Part shown: piece after piece, positions 33,718-48,192 of the stretch | Position numbering within the stretch: the first letter of the stretch is position 1 | Layout of the letters: each line of letters opens with the position of its first letter | Assembly: GCA_036429605.1 (NCBI GenBank) | Contig: JAVFKD010000002.1 | Span: forward strand, 1,116,001 to 1,180,000 | Length of the DNA: 64,000 nt | Reading direction: 5' to 3' | From: Cladobotryum mycophilum | Taxonomy: Eukaryota; Ascomycota; Sordariomycetes; Hypocreales; Hypocreaceae | Made by a program: the position numbers and the translations under genes | Notes under the pieces: generated by a model | What the model saw: the letters and a program-made list of their open reading frames with translations, nothing else | Databases searched by the model: none | Told to the model about the DNA's origin: nothing

Positions 33718-35174
33718 ATGTCCATCGACGATTACACCGACGATGAGTGGCCCACAATGCCTAATGGCTCCGATTTTGATGGAAAACATCTGCTGCAGCT
33801 GGTTCGCAGCGGAAAAAGCCCTTTTGCTGGGGCTTGGGATGTGGACCTGCTGATTCGAGGTGTCGAGCAAAGGCTAAACGCCAGCGTCATCGACATCCCA
33901 GACGTCACATGCGGTCGCAACAACTATGTATGCCAACTCTGCGAAGCTTGAGAAGTCTTTTTCTGACAAATGGTAGGGGATTCACTTCAAAATGCGCTGT
34001 CATCCGGATGTTGTAGTGCGCTTAGCTCGAGGTGACATTAATATGCCCAGGTTCGGGGGCCGCAGGCTCCAGATCCAGGTCAACGAAGTCAAGTTTGAAG
34101 CTGCCGTATACGCGCTTCTGCGCCAAGAACCGAGCATACTAGCCTCTCGCTTGCTGTACCATCATGTCCCAGTTGAGAAAAGCATTAGAACTAGCCCACC
34201 TCCAGACATATCCGGCCGGCGTCTGTTCGTCTTTGAGAGGGCGGACGTAAAGGACAATATCTGGCGCGATATCAGTCCACACGGGAAGGTATCCATCCCT
34301 GCATGACCAACCCTAAATGTCATTTCGGCTCATCTGGTCTCCAGATAACTCTGCTCGCCCAGGCAGCTCGGATTCGCGCGTCCCTCTTCAACTTCACACT
34401 GCCGCAGGACTTTGCCACGACTTGGCTCCCCAAGCGTCTTTTTGAACAAAGGCCCGAGAGGATTCAGGCGCCTGTCGCGCCGACAAGGGACTTTTGCGTT
34501 GCATTGATTACCTCCAAAATTGAAGCCACGGTTGGGGATATCGGCGATTCGATTGGCCAGGACCATGGAATGGCTGGCCCCATAGCAGCTGCAGCCAAGG
34601 CAGCCAAGGAGTCTCTCATGCGGTTCGTGCCGCACATGCTGCCGACGGATGTCAATCAATCGTCTCTATATAGACTTGTTCTTGAGCATGGTGACTTCGG
34701 CATTCATAACATGACAGTGACGATTGCAGAAAACAGCAACCAGCCCCTCGTGACGTCCTTGTACGATTGGGAGCGCGGGTGCATCGTCCCTGCCATTTTA
34801 TCCGATCCAATGATGGCAATGCCAGTCAATTCCGTCATAGACGAAGACAGTTTCGAGCCATACATGACTCAGGCGCTTCCTAATACAACACCGAGCGACC
34901 CGCAGGAGTTCTCGACCTTGACAAAGGAGTACTTCCGAGTAGGTTGTTTCACCCCTCTCCATTCAATAGATGAATGCCATCCAGTAACCATTTCTCACTC
35001 CTGTAGGTCCTTTTCGACGAAGCTCCGGATTATGAGCGCGCTATCCAGGCGGGAAAAGACGCACGGCATCTTTGGTTCGCGTTGCGTGGCTGGCAAAATG
35101 AGGAACCGGAGCAGTTCTTTAGTAGTCTCAGAATCTGGGCCGAACAAAGGATGGATGCACTGGATATTTCGTGA
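33718..35174 (+). CDS. APH-like (aminoglycoside phosphotransferase fold) protein
   Basis: Four exons: 33718-33927, 33977-34288, 34345-34938 and 35007-35174. All introns are in phase 0 (49, 56 and 68 nt), giving 427 aa with no break. The catalytic loop HGDFGIHN is at about residues 289-296 and the metal-binding DWE at about 315, the defining motifs of the APH/choline-kinase superfamily. An N-terminal nucleotide-binding lobe includes GIHFKMRCHPDVVVRLA. Fungal genomes carry many such proteins, and few have known substrates. The C-terminus (WFALRGWQNEEPEQFF) matches the helical lobe. It stands alone between gene-poor regions. The fold is firm; the function is unknown. Confidence 0.82.
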
Positions 35175-38100
35175 GTCGTATTGCGTGTCATACACGGAGT
35201 AGATATAAGAGCGCCTAGGGGGAGAGTTGCAACAAGGCCGCCAGTCGCCAGAGCTTCCAAGAGGGGGTTTGTTTGTATGCGCCCAAGACAGTTCTACCAT
35301 CTCTTTTCTTCGCTAGCTTCTTTAATGTAATGAAATGAATGATGAAGAGAAAATCAGATGCATCCGACTCCAGCAAAATTCGGTATGACAGGGCGCATAT
35401 GTATCGATGCATGGCTAAGACCTTCGTGGAGAAGTGGACTTACCGTGACTGGTGATCGCAGGGTCCTACCCTCCGGCAACGGCGTGGATCCGCTGCCTCC
35501 AAAACATGAATGACATTTGATACATCCTCAGAGGTCGAAAGTTGTCTCCTGGAAAAGGATAGATCGTTTTCTGACTCATTGGGCATGGTGGTGAGATCCT
35601 ATATACGACTGCTCACGCTACCCAATGCACACGGTCAAGTATGCATTACAGTGCAACCCAATGTACCAGAAAGGCAAGTCTCGGATGCTTAAAAAATGCA
35701 TACCATAAGCTAATGAGTCGTTATAATGCAAGAAAGAGCGGCATGAAAAGATGGAGGAGCGGGAAGAACAGACCACCAGCTCATGCAAGCGAGGAGTGAA
35801 TGCAGATGGTGAGTGGCACGTGAAGCGACCAGCGAATGCTCACGTGTGTAGAACAGCAGGCAGGTAGTAATATGCTTTTTATATGTTGATTCGAGATTTT
35901 CTAATGCCTTCACACTTGGTTCCAGGAAATGCTGGTCTCATATATAGATAGCATGGTATCAGTAAGCGTAGGTGAGAGGTTACGCCCTTGGGGATACATG
36001 TAACCCACTGGCCAGCAACGCAATGCACGAGGCTTCCAAATAAAGTCATAGCAGAGCTTTCTATTGTAAAATGCATGGGTCTACCTATCCCCGTTGAAGT
36101 TATTTGATGGACGTGCGCATAGGCATGTCCAAACCAGAAGTCTCGAACTGCTTGAGCGCAGCTATATTCCTATATGCAGCCAAGCAATAGATATCAGTCT
36201 TATCGGATACGGTATCGTTTTATTACTTTCCTCCGCTCCTTATGTGTTTTGCTACTCTTATTTGTGCATATTGACAAAAATCGCATGGACTGCGGCATCG
36301 CGAGATTGTTGAGAGTTGACCAGATCACAACCACCTCTACATTATGGCACCGTCATCAAGCGAGAAAGCGAATCTAGAAGCAAATGATTATGGGGAGTCA
36401 TAGTCTTTAAAGTGAGCTCCTTTTCGTTCAAATATGTTTATTGGCAGTATTAGTCCAACCAACTCCGTTGAGGTTGGCCATCTTAGGCTTGAGTCATATT
36501 GATACTGCTCAGACGTTGGGTTTAGCTAATCTACAGCATAGATGACGCTTCCATTGGGATGCTCGCAGTCATTCACATAGTTACGGCAAAGCTCGACAAG
36601 ATAGATAACTACAATATGATGAATTACTTATTACGAAGCCCTGGGATACCTACCTAGTACATATACACGTAGTCACTCAATGCATCACGCACGCAGAGCA
36701 AGGCAAGCAATTCACCTGCGAATAGAATCTACTCCCCCACATATTCCTAGACGAGATGAACTGGCTCGGGATTATATTTTTTCATATACCCCATTAAGCT
36801 TAGCTATGCAAACCATAGGTCGTGATGCGCCCATCTAGCAGGTCCCTATAAAAATCGTACATCGAAAGCTTCACAAACCCAGAGTGTTAGTGCTACTGCA
36901 TATCACATTCTTCTTGACCGGTTGCTTTCCAGGCAGCAGGAAGCGATTTTTCCGATGTTATTTTCACCGTCCAAGAACAGATTACTGTAGCATCAAGTCA
37001 CTGACGAATGGAGCCCTGTCATAAGGGAGCTGGCGCACACTTCCGACGGTGAATAGCAACTCAGGCCTGTTGTCGTGCAAATGGAACAATATTAGTTACA
37101 TCATGTTTTGTAGCATTTAATCTTGCTTCTCATCAACATCGATGGGAATTATGCCCTGATACAGTGCCTTCGACGAAAGTCGCGGCATACAGACTGGCAT
37201 GCGCAGAAAACACGAAACACAAAGTTACCACAGCAACTCATATCAATTATCTCACGGGTGGCCATCAAAATATTCTCCGTATCAACTTCCGATAGAATAT
37301 GAAGCTATAGGCGTGATTCGATCCGCGTTCATCAGATAATCGCCGGGTGATGAAGAGTCACTGCTGGACATGTAACCAAGGCTACTCCCAGCAGTTAAAT
37401 GATGTATTGTTCTTCATTCTGTAATCACCTACACATATGACACCCCGCATCACCATTAAGCTATTTCTTCACGAGAGTTCCAGAGAGGTATAAGATCCCC
37501 AAGTAATCACAGCGCCCATCACATCCTCCATGGAGATGCTCCGTCACAGATGAAATATGCTATACATGGTACTCAAAATCCATTGAATTAGTCTAAATCT
37601 ACATACAAATTTAGATGGCTCACTTCAAGTATACTAATACTTATAGTTGCTTTACTTCGTTAAGACAAAGAACCTGGGAATTCGCCACGGTTCAGCAAAG
37701 GCATGATTTCAGGGGTTAAGCTTCATGTATGGAAGAGACTATATAGGGACGACATAATGGAGTCTATTATAGCTGATTTACAATCCAATACGTATCATGT
37801 ACTTTACTTTTTTTGTATAAAAAAATTCGTCAATTGGCAGGATATAGATGAGACTCGACTACTTGGTGAACCCAGAGGCACGAAGACAGATTATACCCTT
37901 GCATCAAGGCCATATCCTCTATGAAGTTGCTATCATTGAACCCATGTAATTCACTCTCTGTTACATTATCCACGTTACCTTGAGGCTATTGGCACCCAGA
38001 TGAAAGACACTTCAAGAACACACACAGATTACTGTGCTTCACAGTCTATCCAACGTCTATGAGACCTGCGGTACGGTTCCTCTCTTCTTCTTTTTACCGT

Positions 38101-41100
38101 TTCGGGAAGACAGAGCGCGCATGTGTGAAGTATTACCACCACATATATGGCAAAATGTTTGACTGTCTACTTGGAAAACAACTTGAACATCCTTAATTTA
38201 GAGCATATACACACAACCATCATTGATGCATGATGAGAATGAAGCTTCCTCAGTGATAGCCTCCAGACGTAAAGCGCCCGAATTGTTCATTCATCCGGAG
38301 GAAACACTCCAATACGGCATCCAACCAGCTCTGAGACAAACAATTTCCCAAACAAGCAACCCATCAACACCCCCATCAGCAAGGCAGCACTGCATGGTTA
38401 TGCCACGTTTGTCGGATATGGAGCTCTTTGCTCGTGATCATCAGGCACCCGTTATTATGCGGTATGAATGCATCGCAAGGGGGAACAACAAAAAAAAAAC
38501 CATAGCGCCATGGTGTCCCTAAAGCTACGGTCAAGCGAAACGTCTACCCCATGGCCCATTCATTCGAACCAATGTCGAGCGCAGCCGCGATGCGGACTGA
38601 GCTGAAGCGAGAGAAGGAGAGGGAGGGAGATGCTGTCAGCGCAAAACGCAGCCGCCTTTTCCGCGACCCTTTCCATTTTCTTTGTATGTGTTATCCAGAC
38701 CCCCTCCCCTCCCTAACAACTTCCTCCTCCTCCCCCGTCCTTCAGGTCAACGACAATGGAGATGGATGCCAAGTCTATTTGCCTGATTACCACCAACATC
38801 GTCTGCTGTCGTTGAACACAGCACCCAAGAAGAAGAAATGACCCGCTAAGAACAGATTGGCCATCGACGATCCCGCAAGAGAGCCAGGACCCCGGGGTTA
38901 CTTCCTCAGTCGTGGCGGTATGTGGTGGCAACCTACGAGGCACGCCAGTTGGCATCTCTCTGCAGCAAAGATCTGGCCCTTCAACCTTTCAAGACAAGGA
39001 CACTCGTCCACGTGGCGATCAAGAAAGGCGGCCCGTTTCACAAAAAAAAATTACCCACATCGCGAGCAAACATTTGCCGGTCGGCAAACTGACAGATTTA
39101 TTTTATTTTTTTTGGGCCAAACCAGCTCAAAACCGTGGAGCCATCGCGCTGTCCGAGCACCCATTCCACATCCCGAGAGGTCGAGAATCACGGTCTCTCG
39201 AGTACATCGCATTTTTAGAACAATTCGATGAGGGGGTGAAAGAAACTTGTTTGCTCGGTTTCTTGGGCCACTCACAGGACTCCAGTCATCCATGGTTTAT
39301 TTCCAGCACAGGGAAATTGAATATTTGCTAGTCCAAAGCGCGGGTAATAGAGAGAGAGAGTATGTCAATTCGATACAGTCTATCTGAAGCAAACTCCCTG
39401 AGAGTCTGTGTTCAAGATGGAGTCAATGTTTTAAGCGCCCAGCCACTGACATGCATGGGCGTCGATAGACAAAACTCATTGCGCGACGGGTTAATTGGGT
39501 CGTATGCACCAAACTATTGGGCAAGGCTGGGGGGGGGCAGAGTCGAGTGACTACTCAGCTTACCTTATGCTACCTTTTGCTTTGCTTTTCTTACAACCCG
39601 CAACGCATGTTTTCCTTCTGAAATATTAAATAATGACATCTTTGGGCTTGGTTTGGAGACGATATTATGCCGCGCTGCGTTGATCCTACTATGGATGTCA
39701 TCACATCATGGTTAAGGTCTTGACTAGGTACTATGAATATCCCACTATGCACGCAGCGCCTCCCAATACCCAGCCAGCGCAGAGCTATGCACGGTAATAA
39801 GATGATGATCGGGATTTCCGGTTAGATCATGCTTCACTTAATCAAATGTTGTATCAGATGCTTCAATCGTTCGAGATGATTCTGTAGAGGATCGTTGGTC
39901 CATGACGGCACTACTGTTTATTAATACGTCCCTTGGCGTCTCCGTAAGCGAATGCAGATCTCAGCTCACTGCGTTCAATAATATGCGGACGCTCCACCGA
40001 TAAATGAGGTTATCCTGCCTACCATACTCAGGCCACTGTGGGACGACTCACACGTCAGCCCCGAGTTCTTTCGGTGAGCAGCCAACAAACAGCGTGGAGT
40101 CTTCAGCATGGACCTCAGTATGGCCAAAATTTGACAGCAAAGCATATCCATCCTCTAGTCAATTGACTTTTATTGGTAATTTAATGTTCCTTTATGGAGA
40201 TTGCCGTTGGACGATATTGTGGGGAGTGGGGGGACTATCCGTAGCGATTTTCGAAGTTTGAGATGGGATATTCCTTTAGCATATGCGGCACCGTCCACAT
40301 CACTCAGTAAAAAGTGTGTACATTTCTTACGACTATTTTGCATTGTCTAAATATATTGATCCTTCTAGTAGCGCTGATCTGGAAATCCTAAATTCCTTGC
40401 CACTTGAGTAACCTTGATGGCAAACCTGTTCGGCTCATTGTTCATCGTCATCGCCTCGTGGAGCATGACCCTAGATCCCGAGGATGCGGAAACCAACGCA
40501 TGAACTGGAGGAAATTTGAACCTTGATGAATGCCAAAGTCTGACTTTGATGCTCTTCAAGAGCGCGGCTTGGGATGCAAAAGGAGAGGACCGAACCCTCA
40601 GGCTTGCGTTGACTGCGCACGAACACACCAGCTGGTAGTTATCGAGCCACGATTCCATAGCTCATTGTGATATATGTCATCAAGATAGGCACCCATCAGA
40701 TGAATGGTCTGCCTTGCTATGCTTGGTATGAAGGATCTGGATCAGAAATCACAACGGTTGTGCATCTCATTGAGTCTCCCAGGGGGCTGCCATGAATAGT
40801 ATCAATCTGCCATGTTGACCTCTCGCGGCAATTGAATCCGATGCAACGGATGGCATGACACAAGGCGTTCTGTGGATCCAGCGCTGACCACACTCTATCA
40901 TTCAATATCAGAACTTCGTGACTTCAGTGGCGGCTCAGTTCCGCCGGTTGCTCTTGATGGTTGGCACAATGATCCTCAACCACGCGATTGATTTCCAGCT
41001 ATTGTTAGACGGCGCAGTGCCTCATCCGTGGACTGGAATCTTAGTCTTTGCCATGTTTTGCGAAGGTTTCTCGGGATCGTGGGAGTCATTAGATCGTGGT

Positions 41101-42020
41101 GAACGCATCTATCATGACTTATCCACCCCCCTCCTTCCTAAGATAGCCGCCCAGAGTCGAGACTTGAGTTGGCCGATTATCAATCCTTCGGCCCAAGTTT
41201 GACACGATTCAATATCTGCCGAATATCTTTGAAGCACTAACCGAGCAGATGGCGCTTTAGATTGTTGTCAAAGCGACGGCTGGCTTGAGATTCGCGAGAA
41301 CGAAGAGCGAGGTTGGTCGTGTAGGGTAAGCATCTTATTGCCCCAACCCCAGATTTACCGCGATTTGTGCACGGATAACGAGAGGCTCTTGTTCGGTATC
41401 CAAATGCGATTTAGTGATCGAGATCTGTGATATACTTTGACGATCCAGGTAGACATGTTGATATTCGCTTGTTACGCTTTGATATTCAATTAATCGTACA
41501 AACAAGCTCTGTGCTGCTTTCATGACTCTTGTTGAACAATGCTCGCTTGAATATGCTTAGTCAGTTAGCAACGAAGAAAAGGACATGTGTCCGCTCACTC
41601 AGGGGTGGAAATGAAAAAAGAAAAAAAGAAAAGCGTTACCTAATCAAACCATAACAGGCAGGTGTTTACAAAATTGACATCATATATCGTATTTTTCAGT
41701 TGATTGAAGGTAATATAAAAAAAGAGAAAAATTTTCAACTACATGCAAAGAAATCCGTAAAATGCCAACACCTCCGATCATGATTATCGATCCGTACTTT
41801 CGCGAATCATCAAAAACGGAAGACCGAGGCCCTTCGGGTTCACCGGCCCCACATTCCCGGCCTCCGGCGCTGCTCCCATCATTCCGTTGAGAGCTGGGGG
41901 GATGATGGGCTGTGTCCTTTTGCTTTTGTTTTTTTTTTGGTGTGTGTTGCTGGGTTAGGTAAGAATTCCTTCGGTCTGGTCACAGGAATGGAGAGGGAGG
42001 AAAAAATAGAGTAAGAAAAA

Positions 42021-42083
42021 CTCAGTTGGTCAGGTTGCGCAGAAACCTCACTTTCAGAAGTGAGGACAACCTGGCTAGCTGAG
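42021..42083. other. Imperfect 63-nt hairpin
   Basis: Nested complementary arms: CTCAG (42021) with CTGAG (42079), CAGGTTG (42031) with CAACCTG (42067), and CCTCAC (42046) with GTGAGG (42060), closing on an 8-nt loop TTTCAGAA. That makes 18 pairs with internal loops. It is not a tRNA: the anticodon-like loop is 8 nt and no T-arm box is present. Confidence 0.45.
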
Positions 42084-42399
42084 CTATCGACAAGGCGACA
42101 CTAGCACTAACATTGGTGGAAACAAAGGCGTCTTGCTCAGCACTAGTATAGCATCCCGCGATGGGGCTCTTTTCTTGCCAACAAGCGTTATCGTGGTGTA
42201 GGCGTAGGGTCCAGATCCAGCTCATTGTTTCTGTTTTTACCTACTCAGACGGACTGATCATGGCTTGCTTCCTTGGCTGGCTAGCTGACTGGCAACCAAA
42301 AAAAAAAAAACAGAAGGATTGACACCAGGCAGGATCGTGTGTCGATGACTTGCAGGCAGCCGCGCGATGCAAGATTGTCCCCCTGATGTCTACATGTGC

Positions 42400-42417
42400 T
42401 TGTGTGTGTGTGTGTGT
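42400..42417. repeat. (TG)n microsatellite
   Basis: About nine TG units followed by a short T run. Confidence 0.8.
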
Positions 42418-43525
42418 TTTTACTGCGGAGTAGAGTCCGTTGAATATTCCGGGGCTGAAAATGGCCACTCAACAAAGAGGCGCGTCGAAGGCTTGTAAAA
42501 ATGCCAAGCTGGCAATAACATGAGCATGTCCCATGAGCATTGAGCATCGCGGGAGCGAGGAAGAGAACGAGGTAGTGTATCCACACATACGATACGTCAT
42601 GCAGGCAAGGAGATTGAAGGCCCCACAGGCCAAGATCGAAATGCCTCAGAATCTATCATTCCGGATCAATCAACCATGTTCATGTTGGTTTGCTAAAGTG
42701 TGACCCAGCGCATGAGCCGGCGCATCATGAAGAGCTTTGAGACAACATGGGATTTCATCTGCATGGGGGGAGGGGAGCCACTTGCATCCGAAGAAAAAAG
42801 AAAAGAAACATCGGGCTGCTTCAAGTGGTGGTCACAAGCGAAGAGCCAAAAGAAAAAAATAGGGGAAGCCTGTCTGGTTCTTTCGGTTCGGTTACATTCA
42901 ACTGCCTACCGATACGACCAACAAGGCGCATACCCTGTAAACCCTGCCAAAACAGAAACGCGACAAGTCATTCCTTTGGAAACTTATCGTCGTTTCGGAG
43001 TATGTGGTAAATGCCTCTCTTCTTGTTGATTGTTTTTCGATCAACCGTTTGAAAATCCATAATTGAGCCGTTTCGCCTATGTGGGCCCCCTCTCTAGTCG
43101 TCTCCAGTAAAGGATCAAAACAAAGGGTATGACGAACTTGGTCGATAATACCGTTCAATAATATGCTCGTGTTATTGGAGTGTAGGGAGCATCCTCGTCC
43201 AAAACCAAACCCCCCAAAAATCACCATCAGGCAGACACTCCGAATGGGCGAGCTGGGAAGCCTGTAGGCGCCTCCCCTCCCCTGCGTCTCCTTGTGCTCC
43301 AAAGTTCCAACCGCCCGTCTTGGACTTCTGCAACCCTCGAGTCTGCCCTATCGTGCATGGATGGCGCTGCTCAGCTGAGGATTGGCTCGCCACGATTATA
43401 CATGGAAAAGCCACAAACGTGAGAAAGAAGTCACAGGTAATATCGGCGTCCTATTGGATCCCGAGACCAAGCCCTCCGCGCCATGTTCTGCATATTGAGC
43501 TGCTTCCCTTGGAAAATGACCCGCG

Positions 43526-43528
<3 letters not shown>

Positions 43529-43563
<35 letters not shown>
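43529..43563. repeat. (AC)n microsatellite
   Basis: About 17 uninterrupted AC units. Confidence 0.9.
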
Positions 43564-43566
<3 letters not shown>

Positions 43567-46500
43567 ATGGCGTTGCCGCGCGTTGTTGAGGCTGGAGTGT
43601 CGAATCAGGAGACCAAGGACAGTCTTCGCAAGAAGCTTCCAGTTCCTTCAAGGCCCGATTTCGAGACCTAAGGCCAAGACATGAAGATCACCACACCCTG
43701 CCCATTGTACACCTGTACAATACTACCCGTGTTGATTGCTTCATTTAGAATAACCAGGGTCATTAATTACCTATAGAGGAGTCATGAGCGGAATATCCTC
43801 CCGGATGGCACTACAAACTAAAGTTTTTTTTTTTGCATTGGTGAATTGATATTGGTCCAAAGTTGATTAATACTAGATGGTGATACACGTTGTGTTTTGA
43901 AAATTACCTCTGATATGAATTCCAAACATGCATATACACGGACAGGTTCCGGGTAGCAATAGTATCCAAGGTTGGGTCATAATATCACATCGCATCGCAT
44001 AAGGTTTATTATGATTAGCTATTGCCGTATGGGTGATGGTATGGGAGTTGGGGGAGATGTAACTGTAGGAGCCCTGAAGAGGAAACGTTTTACCCGGAGG
44101 CCCAACGTCCAAACAGGCTACTGATCGTCGTGAGGATCGTGGAAATGCCCAGCATCAAGCATCAAGCGTCGAGCATCGAGTGACAAGCAGCAACAACAAC
44201 AACAACAAGCTGGTCCGTGTCCACGGGCATGCGAACGAGAAGCAAAAAGTGAACACAAACTCCGTCACAGTGTGATGGTATGATGGGATGGGATATGTTC
44301 CAGCAAAGGTATGAGATCGGCGGGGGGTCCCATTCTTGGCCCATGCTTTTCTTTCATGTTCTTTGCCTATGCCTGCCCCATACCCATGCCCTTGCTCTGC
44401 TCTCTCGTCTCTCTGTCTCTTGCCTTTGGGTCCAAGGAAAATGAGATTTGATGCAACACTACCAACGGTACGTATCGTGAAGGTGTCTTGGACTGTGGAC
44501 TGTGAAAGGATTCACGCTGGCTCGGATGGAGCATTGACCAGAGAGTGACCAGCGTCCATCGCCTGGATCTGGATTTATTGGCATATAGACTAATACTCAT
44601 ATGGCTAGCTGCGGGCCGCCCGTTTGTGACTTGGCCACCTGGCGGAGAAAAAAGAGTTTTGGGAGGCGCAGGGCAGAACCCCAGCACCTGCCCAGAGGCG
44701 AACGAGCCAACAGACCGCCTGTTTGTTACTGCTACAGGCTAGCGTGGAAAAAAATCGATACAGTAGATGTGAATGTTCACACAGTGCAACACACGGCGTG
44801 GATGCCCATCAAACCAATCATGACTGTGAGACACTGTCTCCCCTTCCAGGGTTCTTCCAGCGCATGAATTAGACACCACCAAAAAGAGTCAATCAGTCAC
44901 CAACAAGGAAAGGAAGGAAAAAAAAACCCCCCAAAAAAACCATTGCGCATCACGAGGACCACGATTCACGCCAAACGAGAATCAGAAACAACAGCAGATT
45001 GCAGCGTTGCCTTAAACAGCAAGACGACTAAAGCAAACACCCTTGCAGTTCGGACATTGCATTTTCTGCCTTGAATGTTATTGCAGATTGACAAGCAGCA
45101 CAGCACAGCACAGCACCACCACACCACACAAACTGCACTGTCAGTCCCCTATCAAACAGCCACAGCGAATCCGTATCCTTGCTCCTCTTTGACTTCTCCT
45201 CCTTCTCTTTCTCCTTGACTGAGAATGCATACCGATCATGCAGACCAACGACAACGGCGCCAGCAACATGCAACAGATTGACTGCCAATATCCCCGTCGG
45301 CGGGCACCGAAACATGTCCATTGGACGCCTCTGTCCACACTGTCCACACTTGGCTGCAGTCCATACCTCACGGACCCGGAGAACAGCCTCACTTGTTCGG
45401 CAACGAACTGGGCACCCCTGGTCGTCCCTCATTGTTAGACAGAAACAAGGCTGCATGGCTGCATAACTAGGAGTGGAGTCCGGCCATCAAGAGCCAATGA
45501 CTCTTCCGTGAGATGGTGTGGTTCAGTGAAGTGCCTGGACCGATGCCCCAATCACAACGCCACAACCGGATGCAGGTCACTGTTTTTGGCTAACGGCCGT
45601 GTCCATCGGCCGAGGAGTTGGTTGCTTTTCTGAGATGCAAGTGCGGGCAATATGACCACGTTGATTGACGCTCCCTTTGTTCATATGTGATTAGCAGGTA
45701 TATTGCAATGGAGGGGGAGGGAGCGAGGGCTGGCTGGCTGGCTACTGGTGTGTCTGGCTGTGCTTGTTGGTAAGAGCAGAGGAGGATGGAACTGCAAGCG
45801 CCCATACCATGGCTGCTCATTTCGCGACCGAGTCCACATCATCCAGTAAAGGCTGCCATCGCCGTTATTGACGGCCGTCCTTCAAACCGCAGAGCGCCTA
45901 AATAATATTGGAACCAACTTAATCTTGCAGTTTCCAGCTTTTGGATTGGAAGCCGTGCGTTTCCCTCTATTGCCGAAACCTTCAGATTGACAAATCCAGG
46001 GTCCTCTCCTGAATCCTGTCTGACACAACGCGGCACGTTTCCCCCAGTCCAAGGCGTCACCACAAAAGTGCTAGACAACTTGCACGGAGTGCTAGGGCAT
46101 TTCATACTGTACTAGAGGAAACGGCACTGTGCTAAGTTATGGGGCTGGCCCACGGCATAACAGTCAGCCACTCAGGTGAGTCAAATGAGAGGCGACGATC
46201 ACGGTCCAGCCTCTGCATAACTTATGACTCGCTCGTTTATTGGCTGGTGGTGGTCAATAGCAACGTCCTGGACGGAATATGCATGCATAGCTGCAGTGCA
46301 CAGCACAGAAAACAGTGCCAACCACCCGTGTTCTTCTCTCGTCCCCCTCTCTCTCTCTCTCTATTGATGGTTGCGGGCGATGCCATGCACCTTTCCGACC
46401 CGCTGCTTGTCCAATCTCCCGCAATATGTTGCTTTGCTGCACCTTCAGTCACTGTATTATTGCAACTACGACTTTGAAGGTGGCCGGTTGCAGTCGCTGA

Positions 46501-46851
46501 TCTGCACCTGCAAACCGCCCCCGCCCATTCAATGCTAGCTAGCCGCTGGGAGTAAATGATGGATGGAGCGTTGTTACGCCTTTGAGGCAGTTTCTGTGTC
46601 AGGAGGGTGAGTTGAAGCGACTCTCGACAGGCAGATAGGCATCACTGCTTCATGCATTCCGGTCTAGCAGCACGTCCTTTCCCTTTCGCTCTCTTGCTTT
46701 GAGAGTCAGCGCTGTCCTGTTTGTCTGGCTTGTCTGCGTGTTGCTGATGGGCATCGAAGCGACCGCCTGGACTCTTTTGCTGTCCTGGAGGGGTGTTCCA
46801 CAAGGAAGATTCCAGCAATAGGAATCAGGATTGACAATGCGTTCCATGTTG

Positions 46852-46875
46852 TTTTTTTTTTTTTTTTTTTTTTTT
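46852..46875. repeat. Poly(T) tract of 24
   Basis: An uninterrupted T run in the gene-poor region upstream of the kinase. The assembly thus does contain long runs, although coding runs of 3 to 7 appear shortened. Confidence 0.9.
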
Positions 46876-48192
46876 GCAAACGGATGTGCACACAAGGAAA
46901 CATTGCTACGTACGTGCATACTACTGAGGTGTTCGCCTCCGCCAAGGAAACTTTGTTTGTGGCATCGAGGTGTTCCAGTCAACAAAGTCAAGTTTCGTCC
47001 CATTCCGTTAGCTACGACCCGTGTGGACTGGCTGCCGTTGCGTGCGAGTCAAGAAATTCCACGCACTTTTTGCGACAGTGTCTGCTACAGAACGGGACAG
47101 CAAGTCCTGCCCGTCACGCGGTTGCAGACCACCTATGACGCTTCGCCCGACATTGGGTGGGAACAAATTGTGCAGCACTTGGATAGAGAAGGGTGTCGAC
47201 AGAAACGCTGTGGCCAACCGCAGACCCGACTACCTCGCCCCATGAAGGCGGTTCAACCTTCCACCGTGACACCGTTGAAGCCGACTGGACCGGGGGCTGG
47301 AATCGCCTGGGTGGTGCGCTCTCTCACACTGTCGTTGACGTTGGAGTGGGGACGATGGTCGCTAGTGTAAACCGATAGGAAAGGAGGGAGAGAGGGCGAA
47401 GGGCGGATGACACAAGTCACAGCGAACCACTTCATTTGGTGTGTCAGAGCATCCTCGCCTTCTCGTATATTGCTCAGCGTCACCACGCCACGATCCCTGT
47501 TCGCTAGTCGACGCCCCCCAAGGCTGGCGAACCTTGCAGCGCAGGTTAAGAATAGCGCTGGTGCATTAGTCCCCCTGCTGGCTAAGACACGCCCATGCCA
47601 TTAATCTTTTCCAAGAGAGACCGGGGTCTGGGTAATGAAAGTCCTGGTGGATCATGGCGTGTGAATGCTCCACGCAATCGAAGGCCCCGAGGCGCCGAGA
47701 GTACGTACCTGATGCTAGAGGCCCGGTTGCCCGCCTCGCTGTTAGGCCAGAAGATCCATGCTACCTTTGAAGGTCAAGTTCGTTATCTACTTCATACTGC
47801 CCACTCGGTCCGGAGGTCGTTTACACGCATCACCACTTCACGACATTCCTTCGAACCTCTTCTCATTTACCGCCTACTCACCGTTTGGACTTCAGGGTCC
47901 TTCGCCGCCTCACTCCGTACTCCTTACAATCGACTCTCTTCGCCTTTTTATCAAAATTTCAACCATTGTCTATTTACGGCGACCTGACTGCTTCTTGACC
48001 CGTTTGCTCGGCCATCAAGAAGACTTGCGACATTCCGGTATATTTACTGGAATTACAATCAGTTGTCGAAATATTAAGACTTCAAACCTCTAAGGGTTTT
48101 TTCTTAATACGTTCAGTTCTACTTGGTGTTGCTTGGCCTAGTCCGCAAGAACATCAATCGTTTGTGTTCAGCCACCCAAGAAGTCGCTTAAC

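Larger units (their letters stand above)
35175..48192. other. 13-kb gene-poor region
   Basis: No coding region is supported. The left part (about 35.5-41.7 kb) is AT-rich with many stops. The right part (about 41.8-48.1 kb) is more GC-balanced, with microsatellites and poly-purine/pyrimidine tracts, and could include a long promoter and 5' UTR of the kinase at 48193. Small open frames (38223-38522, 38857-39331, 40918-41202, 46831-47370) show no domain or splice support. Confidence 0.45.

Noticed and set aside
38223..39331. Several plus-strand open frames of about 100 to 140 codons
   Set aside because: No domain, no splice consistency, overlap in different phases.
42021..42083. tRNA gene
   Set aside because: The A-box-like word is present, but the loop is 8 nt and there is no B box or T-arm.
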